Shown here piece after piece: positions 45,600-56,179 of a stretch of DNA of 64,000 nucleotides. The DNA is taken from assembly GCF_030272615.1 (NCBI RefSeq), contig NC_081405.1:156569454-156633453 (forward strand), given 5' to 3'. Position numbers and translations under genes: made by a program. Below the pieces are notes generated by a model that made no database searches, was not told where the DNA came from, and saw nothing but the letters and a program-made list of their open reading frames with translations. This stretch comes from Cryptomeria japonica. Lineage: Eukaryota; Streptophyta; Pinopsida; Cupressales; Cupressaceae. Within the stretch, counting starts at the first letter, position 1, and every line of letters begins with the position of its first letter.

Positions 45600-48500
45600 T
45601 AAAAGATGTAAAAATTGCTCATTTGTTGTCAATCACTCAAAGTGTGAAAAATTGTCAAAATTTGGCATGGTTTTTCTCGATGTTAGTGACATGTAAGAGC
45701 GATCCGTCTGATCCTATGGGGTTGTATTATGGCACTCTAAAAAATCCTCTTTCAATTTTGGTAGACTCGTATCCAGCTGCTCGTGGCGACTCTTTCTCAA
45801 GTGCGACAAAAAGCGTCGGATGAGTTCAATGAAAAGTTTCACAATGCCCCATCTTTCAATCTACTTGCCGCGGCACCAAACTGTTAGCTCGTATGTGTTG
45901 GGTTAGCCACATTTACGCTAGGAATGCCTTATTTCTACTCTCCAACTCACCCAATCGTTGCGGGCCACAGCCTAGTAGTGAAATCGCCTAAGTGCTCAAA
46001 TTGCTCAAAGTTATCAATATTCGGCATCAGGTTTCTCAGTGCCTGTTAATCATAAGAATGATCCATCTGATCTTGCGGGGTCATGTTATGGCACTCTAAA
46101 TAAACCTCTCTCGGTTTTGGTAGACTCAAATCCAGTTGCTCGTGGCGACACTTTCTCGGTTGCGACAAAAAGCATCAGATGAGTTCAATGAAAAGTTGCA
46201 CAATGCCTCATCTTTCAATCCGCTCACCGTGGCACCACATCATCACCTTGTACATGATGGGGTGGCTGGGTTTACACTGGGAATTCCTTCTTTTTTCTCT
46301 CCAACTCGCCCGATCGTTGTGGGCCACACCCTAGCAGTGAAATCGCCTAAGTGCTCAAGTTGCTCAAAGTTGTCAATATTTGGCATCGCATTTCTTAGTG
46401 CCTATTAATAATAAGAACAATCCATCTAATCTTGTGAGGTCATGTTATGACACTCTAAAAAAGCCTCTCTTGGTTTCGATATACTTGGATCCAATTGCTT
46501 GTGGTGACACTTTCTTGATTGTGACAAAAAGCATCAGATGAGTTCAATGAAAAGTTGCACAATGCCCCATCTTTCAATCCGCTCATCGTAGCACCACACC
46601 ATCAGCTCATACGCATTGGGGTGGCCAATTTTATGCTAGGAATGCCTTCTTTTTGCTCTCCAACTCACCCGATCATTGTGGGCCACACCCTAGTAGCAAA
46701 ATCGCCTAAGTGCTCAAGTTGCTCAAAGTTGTCAATATTTAACATCGTGTTTCTCAGTGCCTATTAATCATAAGAATGATTAGTCTGATCCTACAAGGTC
46801 ATGTTATGGTATTCTAAAAAAACCTCTCTCGGTTTTGGTAGACTCGGATCTAGTTGCTCATGGCGACACTTTCTCGATTGCGACAAAAAGCATCAGATGA
46901 GTTCAATAAAAAGTTGCACAATGCCCCATCTTTCAATCCGCCCATCGTGACACTGTACCATCAACTCATACACATCGAGGTGGCCAAGTTTATGCTAGGA
47001 ATGCCTTATTTTTTCTCTCTAACTCGCTCAATCGTTGCGGGCCACACCCTAGCAGCGAAATCGCCTAAGTGCTCAAGTTGCTCAAAGTTGTCAATATTCA
47101 ACATCGCGTTTCTCGGCACCCGTTAATCAGAAGAATGATCTATCTGATCTTGCAGGGTCATGTTATGGCACTCTAAAAATCCCTCTCTCGGTTTTGATAG
47201 ACTCGCATCTAGTTGCCTGTGGCGACACTTTCTCGGTTACAAGAAAAAGCATCAGATGAGTTCAATGAAAAGTTGCACAATGCCCCATCCTTCAATCCAC
47301 TCATCACAACACCAAACCGTCAGGTCGTACGCATCGGGGTGGCTAGGTTTATGCTAGGAATGCCTTTTTTTTTCTCTCCAACTCACTCGATCATTGCGAA
47401 CCACACCCTAGCAGCGAAATCACCTGAGTGCTCAAGTTGCTCAAAGTTGTCAATATTCAGCATCACGTTTCTCGGTGTTTGTTAATCATAAGAATAATCT
47501 GTCTGATCTTGCAAGTTCATGTTATGGCATTCTAAAAAAGCCTCTCTTAGTTTTGGTAGACTCGGATCCAGTTGCTCATGGTGACACTTTCTCGGTTGTG
47601 ACAAAAAGCGTTAGATGAGTTCAATGAAAAGTTGCACAATGCCCCATCTATCAATCTTCTCATCGCAACACCAAACCATCAGCTTGTATGCATCAGGGTG
47701 GTTAGGTTTAGGCTAGGAATGACTTCTTTTTTCTCTCTAACTTGCCTGATCATTGAAGGTGACACCCTAGCAGCGAAATCGCCTAAGTGCTCAAGTTGCT
47801 CAAAGTTGTCAATATTTGGCATCACGTTTCTCGGTGCCTGTTAATCATAAGAATTATTCATCTGATCCTGCGGGGTCGTATTGTGGTAGTCTAAAAAATC
47901 CTCTCTCGATTTTGGTAGACTCGGATCTAGTTGCTCGTGGCGACACATTCTCGGTTCTGACAAAAAGCGTTAGATGAGTTTAATGAAAAGTTGCACAATG
48001 CCCCATCTTTCAATCCGCTCGTTGCAGCACCAAATCGTCAGTTTGTACGCGTCGGGGTGGCTGGGTTTACGCTAGGAATGCCTTCTTTTTTCTCTCCCAC
48101 TTGCCCAATCAATGCGGGACACACCCTAGTAGCGAAATCACCTAAGTGCTCAAATTGTTCAAAGTTGTCAATATTCGACATCACGTTTCTCGATGCCCTT
48201 TAATCATAAGAACAATCTGTCTGATCCTACGAGGTCATGTTATGTCACTCTAAAAAATTCTCTCTCGATTTCGGTAGACTCGGATCCAGTTGCTCATGGT
48301 GACACTTTCTTGGTTGTGACAAAAAGCATCAGATGAGTTCAATGAAAAGTTGCACAATACCCCATCTTTTAATCCACTCATACACATCGGGGTGGTTGAT
48401 TTTACACTAGGAATGCCTTTCTTTTGCTCTCCAACTTGCCCGATCATTGTGGGCCACACCCTAGCAGCAAAATTGCCTAAGTGCTCAAGTTGCTCAAAGT

Positions 48501-49918
48501 TGTCAATATTCGGCATCATATTTATCAACGCCTATTAATCATAAGAATGAATCATCTGATCCTGTGGGGTCATGTTATGGCACTCTAAAAAATCCTCTCT
48601 CAGTTTCGGTAGACTCGGATCTAGTTGCTCGTGGTGACACTTCCTCAGTTGCAACAAAAAGCGTCACATGAGTTCAATGAAATGTTGCACAATGCCCCAT
48701 CTTTCAATCTGCTCATCGCAGCACCAAACCATCATCTTGTACACATTAGGGTGGCTAGGGGTTATGCTAGGATTGCCTTATTTTTTCTCTCCAACTTGCC
48801 TGATCATTGTGGGCCACACCCTAGTAGCGAAATCACCTAAGTGCTCAAGTTGCTCAAAGTTGTCAATATTCGGCATCGCGTTTCTTGGCACCCGTTAATC
48901 ATAAGAACAAGTCATTTGATCCTATGGGGTCATGTTGTGGCACTCTGAAAAATCCTCTCGATTTCGGTAGACTCGGATCCAATTGCTCGTGGTGACACTT
49001 TCTTGGTTGCCACAAAAAGTGTTAGATGAGTTCAATGAAAAGTTGCACAATGTCCCATCTTTCAATCCGCTCATTGCGGCACCGAACTATCACCTCGTAC
49101 ACGTCGGGGTGGCCAGGTTTACATTAAGAATGCCTCCTTTTTTCTCTCCAACTCACCCAATCGTTGCAGGCCACACCCTAGCAGCAAAATCGCCTAAGTG
49201 CTCAAGTTGCTCAAAGTTGTCAATATTCGGCATCATGTTTCTTGGTGCCCGTTAATCATAAGAATGATCTATCTGATCCTGTGGGGTCATCTTGTGGCAC
49301 TCTAAAAAAGCCTCTCTCGGTTTTAGTAGACTCAGATCCAGTTGCTTGTGGTGACACTTTCTCTATTGCGACAAAAAGCATCAGATGAGTTCAATGAAAA
49401 GTTGCACAATGCCCCATCTTTCAATCCGCTCATCACGACACTAAACCGTCAACTTGTATACATTGGGGTGGCTGGGTTTATGCTAGGAATGCCTTCTTTT
49501 TACTCTCCAACTCTCCCGATTATTACGAGACACACCCTAGCAGCGAAATCGCCTAAGTGCTCAAATTGCTCAAAGTTGTCAATATTCGGCATCGCGTTTA
49601 TCGGTGCCCGTTAATTATAAGAATGATTTGTCTAATACTATGGGGTCGTGTTATGGCACTCTAAAAAATCCTCTCTTGGTTTCAGTAGACTCGGATCTAG
49701 TTTCTCGTGGCGACACTTTCTCGGTTGCGATAAAAAACGTCAGATGAGTTCAATGAAAAGTTGCACAATGCCCCATCTTTCAATCCACTCATCACAACAC
49801 CAAACCGTCAGCTCATACGCATCGAGGTGGCTGGCTTTACACTAGGAATGCCTTCTTTTTGCTCTCCAACTCGCTTGATCATTGCAGGCCACACCCTAGC
49901 GGAAAAATCACCTAAGTG
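45600..49918. repeat. 359-bp satellite, about 12 copies
   Basis: Monomers marked by 'gttgcacaatgcccc' at 45836, 46195, 46554, 46914, 47273, 47632, 47991, 48350, 48685, 49043, 49402 and 49761: period 359 with one short monomer (about 335) and a decayed first unit. Monomers are GC-richer than their surroundings with many CpG/TpG variants. Several monomers contain an open stretch of exactly 90 codons, but 359 is not a multiple of three and no frame runs through the array. It lies between the two convergent genes of transposon X. Confidence 0.95.
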
Positions 49919-50269
49919 CATGCATTAGATGAATATAAGTTTATGGGCTATGCAATTTTTTTAGAATGGGTATTGGTACAATGGTGTCTTACATTGTCTA
50001 ATTTTGGTTCTTTCCATGTTTCCTTTATATAGTCTTATTTTGACTATAACTATTGAATTTGTGTTGATCTCCATAAGCTTGTGTCTTGGATTACAAACAC
50101 ATATTTAGGTTCAAAGCTTAAGTAACAATAAACTTTTTGCAATTATTCATTTAATCATTTGTACTGCAATTATGGATAACCATGATAAATGATTTGCATT
50201 AACTAAAAAGCTACAAATCCATGCAACATTGTATACCGTTAAAACTATCAAATATATCCAATACAAACA

Positions 50270-50600
50270 AATAGGCTTGCCAAAAGCCATATGGACTTAG
50301 AATTTCACATATTCATAAAACAAAACATATGTTCAAAATTGCTATAAAGGCATACAACATGATATCCAGTAAAGTCAAATAGGGGCTTGCCAAAATTCAT
50401 ATGGACATAGAATGTCACATATTCATAATACAAAATATATATTCAAATTTGCCATATAGACATACAACATGGTATCCAATAAAGTCAAATAGGAGCTTGC
50501 CAAAAGCTATATGGAGATAGAATGTCAAGTATTCGTAATACAAAACATATGTTCAAAATTGCCATATAGGCATACAACATAGGTGCCTATTCTATTCATT
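50270..50600. repeat. 111-bp tandem repeat, three copies
   Basis: Units begin 'cttgccaaaa' near 50276, 50388 and 50498 and contain 'catatggac.tagaat.tcacatattcataa'. AT-rich, between the satellite and the end of gene 2. The surrounding 49919-50270 shows no gene. Confidence 0.8.
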
Positions 50601-50640
50601 TCCCTCTAGGGGAAGGAAATGGATCATGAGATATCTTTGT

Positions 50641-52597
50641 CTATCGAGGGTATGGAGATGCATATGATGCAGGTGTCTTTTGAGTACGTCCACTCGACCT
50701 CCTCTCTAGATTTTTTTGTAACTCCACCTGATACAATGAAAGAGTGATGTTAGCATATACAAAAATTGAATTTTAGAATGACATATAATAGATTAGTCAC
50801 TTACCGCATACAAATAATCATGATGTTCATCCACAATAGGTGCACATTCATGATCTGGAGTGACAAGCCCCTCTTGTAAGCATCACAATATAAATTAAAC
50901 TAAATACAAGTGTCGTTAAAATTTTCAATAACATATTAATAAGATAACATTTGTAATGCTAAATTTACTAAATTTACAAATATGTCTCATACTTCTATTA
51001 AAGCAGTTGAACTTGCTACTGTTGTAGCAACACTGCATTCCATTGATGCACGGACAACAAGAGGAGTCTCTGATGTCAACATCTGAAAATTAAACAAAGT
51101 ATATTGATTAATCACCAAAACTATCTATATTATTTAATAACAACATTAAAGATAAATTGTTTACCTGGGAGAAAGATTGTCGATGAAATACACTACGAGG
51201 TGTTGATGTTGAAGCTCTAGCATCAAACTATTTGACATCCAAAATGAGTAATTAGAAAATCATTCACATAAGGTTCAACTATCTACATATAATAATTATA
51301 TTTCTTCACTTGTTGTATACCTGTGGAGTCGACTAAGTAGTGAAAAAGGGTGCTGCAGGAATGTTGCTAGTATTGTGAACACTTTGACCCTGATTTTTTA
51401 TCATAATAATTGACTAATTTAGATATATTCTCAAATTTACATATAAGATTTAATAAAAAGAATGAAATGAACTTGTAATGAAATTCACCTGGGTATCAAT
51501 GCCAAATGTTTCATTTAGCAAGGATTATGTCACGACAATGTTATCTATAGCAAACTCCGCTCATACATGTGCATTCTCAGAACTATTAGGATCATAAGTG
51601 CAAAGAGAACCACGAGATCAACAAAAATAACCTGGAACTCGATGCCTAGAAGAATCAACATCATCACTCACATCGGCCTCTACTAGAGGCCTAGCATACT
51701 GTATAAGGGTCTGAGTGAGTGAGCTAATTGAGTCTAGAGTTTCGACCTCAATACTCTCCTTCACAATGGAAGGAATAATAACATGCTCCACCATAGGTCT
51801 AGCCAAGGGCCTTGGTGGGAGATTTGGATCACATTGTGCACCCTCTCTATCATGCGAGGAACCCCCACCTCTACCTTGGAAATCTAGAAAATCAAAATAG
51901 TTTGGGATCTCATTAAGGACAAACTCACAGTACAATTTTCTCAAAAAGTATTGGGGTACCTCATGATTATTGCATGGGGGTTGATCCAATACCATCCACC
52001 ACCTATCCAAAAAATAGTTCTTAATCCCTTCATGATGATACCAATGAATAGGGAATCTCCTACATCCAAGGTGTAAAGGTTGATTCGTTCGGGGGTCCGT
52101 AAAAAGAGCACACAAGTCAAATTTATTAATTTTCTTTTTCTTCACTGCAACATATGATAATTTGTTAGCATAAAATTGCTTTTGTTATTCCTTCTTACGG
52201 GACCAAAAATTTATTTGCCCACTCACAGATTGTATGTGCGATACAATAGATTGCAAAGAACTGGCAAGGTTTGTCCTATGGGAGTTTGTTCTAGTGGGAT
52301 CTTTTAGCCTTGTGATTAAACCTTCAAGCTCTTTTTGGCTATTTTCTATTTGACCTAATAGGTTTTCTTGTGTACCTATGGGATGTCTAGGGATTGTAGG
52401 AGGTTCTTGATGTGCTTCTTCTTCAATATGGTCTTCATGAGGAGGTGATTGAGTGTTTTCAACATTTTCTTGTCTAATCTCATTTCCTGATAATGAAAAT
52501 AAATTTAAATCAATAAACCTAGTTTAATCTTCAAATTAATAAAAAAATGACAATAAGAAAATAAAAATACATACCTCTTCGAACTCTTCGATGGCAT
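50641..52597 (-). pseudogene. Transposon X gene 2, spliced accessory gene
   Basis: Exon 1 is 23 nt (ATG 52597 to 52575, donor AG|GTATGT). Intron 52574-52487 ends TTATCAG. The main exon 52486-51632 encodes an acidic Glu/Gln/Pro-rich N part, then C-A-L-F-T-D, R-F-P-I-H-W-Y, D-R-W-W-M-V-L-D-Q-P-P-C-N-N, K-L-Y-C-E-F and F-Q-G-R-G-G-G. Further donors near 51630, 51488, 51320 and 51164 indicate small downstream exons, and a last exon (V-E-L-Q-K-N-L-E-R-R-S…) ends TAG at 50643-50641. The exon 1/2 junction is off by one base, so this copy is probably broken. Related to the gene in transposon A, including the tiny first exon. Family not recognised. Confidence 0.7.
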
Positions 52598-52750
52598 GGC
52601 GGCATTTTGATGAGAGATGGACAACTTAGTTCCCAATTTCAAGCTTTTACAAAGGGCGAGTGCAAGAAAATGGCACCCGAAATCACCAAAATGTGGGTTT
52701 GCAATGCAGAATGCATCCAAAATGCAAAGTAGGGTTTTTTTTAAGTTTAA

Positions 52751-52798
52751 AATGTGCATAAGGCGCACGCCTTATAAGGCGTGCGCCTTAAGCACATT
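52751..52798. repeat. 48-bp subterminal palindrome, right end of transposon X
   Basis: Two inverted 24-bp halves around 'cctta|taagg', each containing AAGGCGCACGCCTTAT; only one mismatch pair between the halves. The core GGCGCACGCC matches the left-end palindromes. Confidence 0.88.
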
Positions 52799-52816
52799 TT
52801 TCATTTTTTTTTAAGT

Positions 52817-52855
52817 GTGGCACCTTTTTGCTGCCACAACTTCATGCATATACCC
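52817..52855 (-). repeat. Terminal inverted repeat, right, transposon X
   Basis: Reverse complement GGGTATATGCATGAAGTTGT… to 'gtgccac', matching the left end at 28638 in about two thirds of positions, including the distal GGGTAT and central AAGTTGTGG. Followed by ATCC. Confidence 0.78.
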
Positions 52856-53944
52856 ATCCTTAACCATAGAGGCAGGAGGCTCCATCAAAGAAAAGGGTGA
52901 CAATGCTTGTCTCTTTCACTTAGCTTTTCTATGGTCAATTTCCTCTTGAATAGCCTTTAGGGAGCTAAATTCTTTAGAAATATTTTTTGGCTTCTCTTGG
53001 ACATCTCCTTGATTTTACCCTTAAGGATCTCCCAACTTTCCTTTAGCTCCATAACAATCTTGTTCCCATTTCTTTGAGACACCTTCTCACTAAGATCTTT
53101 CAACATCCCCTCAACATTGTCCCAACTCTCTAATTTACTAGCCATATTTCTCGCAACTTTCTAGACCTGTTTGTCCATCTCCTCCATAACCCATTTGTCC
53201 ACTCTATCATTGGCCTCAACCACAACCTCAAGTCTATTAAACTTCCTGATAGCCACATTGAACTGTGATAAAATCCATTTGATCATTAGGTCCTACTACT
53301 CAACATTCTCCTCTAGCATTAATACATTCGATTCAAAATCAAGAGGGCCAACCTTGGTGTCAAGAATCCCTTGGCCAAGAGGAAATGAGGAAAACTCCTC
53401 AGAGGTTGCAAGGGACTAGTCCATTTCTGAATCATAGGACTTAAAATCTTCGTACACTTCCTCTTCATTTGACTCTATCACCTCAACATTATTCAGAGGT
53501 AGATTGTGAGCACTTTTGTTTCACTTCTCTCATGGGAAAAAAGAAGGTTGGGAGAAGTTTAGGTTTAGAAGAGGAACCAACAGTGGGGTTGGGTTTCACC
53601 ATGGGGGCACTGGAGAGCTCAATCACTAAATTTGGGTCTTTTAAGGAACCAAAAGGACTTAACAAGGACCCACTAGGAGGGGTTAAAGAAAGGTAAAAAT
53701 TATACTCTAAGAATTGACCCTTCATGGAGGGGAAGGTAATTTTTAGACTTAGCCCTAGTAATAGATTCAGATGATGAAGAACAAACCCAATAAGCAACAT
53801 TCATCCAAATACCATAACTTACATGGTTTACCATTGGGAAAAGTTAGGTATAAAATCTATTGTAATGCCCATCCAAAGTGAATAATTTCATCAACAAAAG
53901 GGCAACATCTTTCCAAATACCAAGTATCTCTTCTTTGTTATACC
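52856..53944 (-). pseudogene. Broken reading frame interrupted by transposon X (upstream part)
   Basis: Minus-strand coding-like sequence with several stops. 53145-52957 encodes a helical, Lys/Glu-rich segment (E-L-K-E-S-W-E-I-L-K-G-K-I-K-E). The following frame ends M-E-P-P-A-S-M-V-K-D at 52856 and continues at 28633 on the other side of X. An earlier segment (53870-53500) has aromatic-rich stretches. It could be a decayed non-LTR retrotransposon ORF or a host pseudogene. I do not recognise it. Confidence 0.5.
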
Positions 53945-54907
53945 TATTGGATTCAGCGATCATTGAGAGGGGGGTGAATCAACGATCTATCGGTTAGTAG
54001 ATTTTCAAACTTAACTTTAAACCACCAGAAGCATACAAATGAAACTAAAGTGTAGAAACATAGAACAAACAACCACAAAAGCATAACACTAGATTTTTAC
54101 ATGGAAACCCAAATGGGAAAAACCATGGTGGGATTTGAACCCACAATATTATGCAACTATGGCTAGTAGAAAAACAATATTACAATATGGGGAATGCACA
54201 AGCATTCAGGCACACTGCCTAGAGCTCACTGCTCAATTACAATAAGAGATACAACCCTAGAAGGCTCACTGCCTTACTGATTAGTTACAATGATGAATTA
54301 CAACAAAATGAACTCCAAAATAGTATCTACAATTCTTGGATGAGTTCCAGTTGAGTGCCAAATATACTGACTGGGTCACCTCTACTAATCTTCTTTGTTC
54401 TACCCTATTCACTATCTCAGTCAGCTACCAGATCAAAAACACTCGCATACAATCATACCATACATCAAAAGATCATCTACACCAAACTTATATGCCGACA
54501 ATCACAAAATAGATCATTTACCATGTTGACCTGCTAGTGTAACATGTAGTCACATGTCAGCTTGACCAAATAAAAAAAGATAAATGTGGATCACCAAAAT
54601 AATGATAAAATGATGTTTCAATGTTGGCCCAAAATACCCAAACACGATTCAGTACACTGCAATCACTGAAAATCTTCTGGCCCCAAAACTGCTCTAGTCT
54701 TCCTAAAATACTGGTTAACTAGATACCGATTGACATTGGCTTCCGATTAAGAAGAATTAAGGCTACTAGATCAAATCTCCATGAATATTTTCCATCAATG
54801 ACAACTCTAAACTAATAATAAACCATTAAAAGCCACCAGATGAGTGTCAATTGCCAACAATCTACCCCTTTGGCTTTGATGGCAACACTCATGAAAAATG
54901 GCTAAGT
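53945..54907 (-). repeat. Minus-strand LTR with a stub of internal sequence
   Basis: LTR 54859-53945 (minus start TGTTGGCAATTGACAC, end …GCTGAATCCAATA) with the G-rich block 'gagaggggggtgaatca' at 53966. On the inner side lie 'ccaaaggggtaga', a polypurine tract, and about 45 bp of interior before E6 cuts in at 54908. The rest of this element is not in the window. Confidence 0.78.
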
Positions 54908-56121
54908 TGTTGGCATTTTAGTACATTTTGTATGACTGGTGAATGATATGGTTATCATTGTTTGCAACATCATCTTCCAAGTCTTCACAGTCTATTAGGA
55001 TTAAGTTGACCGGTATACAGAGGTTAACCGGCTAAGCAATGTGTAGACAGGGTAAGTAGTGAGTAGATCGACACACAGGAGGTCAACCAGAAAGCAGTGA
55101 GTAGAGAGACACATAGGAGGTCAACTGGCAATTAGTGAGTAGACTGGCACAAAATAAGACAACCAGCTAAGCAGTGAACAGATTGGTATATAGAAGGTAA
55201 TCGGCTAGATAGATTTTGATCGGTACACCAGTAGAGTCTGTAACCGATAGACTTGGTAACATTCAGTTAACATCTAGTTAAACTGACAGTCTTCTCTAGT
55301 CAACCGACAGACTTATTGACATGAACAACTATTTTGGTAGAGATTCCTGGAATAATTTCTGGAGAGTGATTTATGGCACAGTAACAAAATTTTGAATCTT
55401 ATGTTTTAGAGGGAAATTTGGTGAGAGAATAAAAGGTTAATAAATTCACTTAATTCATTTCTTTTTTTGATGAGGTTGTTGTTCCTGTGAAAATAGATGT
55501 GAAAAAGGGTGAACATAGTGGGAGCAGAGCAAAATGTAGAGCCGAGGATCAGAGCTAAAGGTATAAGTAGAATGCCAGTGTTGTTTAGAGAAGATACAAC
55601 CAGTGCAGATAGAGTATGATTTTCAGTGTGATCTGGTCAAGCTATCAGTAGCCACTACAACAAATCATCTTTCTATTGTTTTCTAACCACTGCAACTAAA
55701 ATACTTTAATAAGGTGGACTTTAATAGGTCCCATTGTAAAAATCCCTTAACCAGGTGTCATCTTAATTAATGATCATAAGACCTTTAACAAGGCTACCTT
55801 TAATAGGGCAAAGGCATTTACAGGCCTTAAATCAAAATCCCTTAACCGGGTGGCACCTAATAGTTTCTTTGTAATCTCCTAACAGGGATGGCTCCTCACT
55901 GAGCGTACTCCAGAAGAGTACAAATTTTGTGAGTTCTTACTCACACCATGGTTTTATCCCATTTGGGTTTCCACAAGATAAATCTTTGTGTCACTATGTA
56001 TTTTTTTTATGCATGCATATTCTTCTGCAGTAATTATTTATATTGGTTAAAAATTTTAATTGTGTAAAATTAGTAAAGTGTCGATTCACCCCTCCCCTCT
56101 CAGCACTGGTTGGGACTAACA
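54908..56121 (+). repeat. E6 5' LTR
   Basis: Starts TGTTGGCATT and ends 'gggactaaca'. Contains 'aaccgggtggca', 'cctaacaggg' and 'gattcacccctcccctctcagc', blocks shared with the E2 LTR (for example 12480-12520) but overall diverged. Confidence 0.75.
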
Positions 56122-56123
56122 AT

Positions 56124-56136
56124 TTGTATCAAATCT
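56124..56136 (+). other. Decayed Met primer-binding site of E6
   Basis: 'ttgtatcaaatct' stands where TGGTATCAGAGCC is expected; three or four changes. Confidence 0.6.
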
Positions 56137-56179
56137 CTAGTCCTCTGAAGTCAAGCTTGACAACTTGAGGATAAAGATC

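Larger units (their letters stand above)
28638..52855 (+). mobile_element. Transposon X: giant two-gene DNA transposon with internal satellites
   Basis: The ends GGGTATGTGCACCAAG (28638) and the complement GGGTATATGCATGAAG (52855) are inverted copies related to the ends of transposon A. Flanking 4-mers are ATTT and ATCC, equal if two C-to-T changes occurred, and removal of X restores an open frame across the junction. Contents from left: subterminal palindromes with core GGCGC, a 20-bp palindromic satellite, a nested retroelement (37639-43775), a DDE/D transposase gene, a 359-bp satellite, and a convergent spliced gene 2. Net of the nested insertion it is about 18 kb. The superfamily is uncertain. 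4-bp duplications, a GGG terminus and a D-F-A-E-N-Y / S-D-N-C-A-S-Q / H-G-K-G motif set recall Sola-type transposases from memory. Confidence 0.75.

Noticed and set aside
46136-49614. Repeated 90-codon open frames in the 359-bp satellite as a tandem gene family
   Set aside because: The frame is lost in several monomers and the period is not a multiple of three. More likely a by-product of composition.
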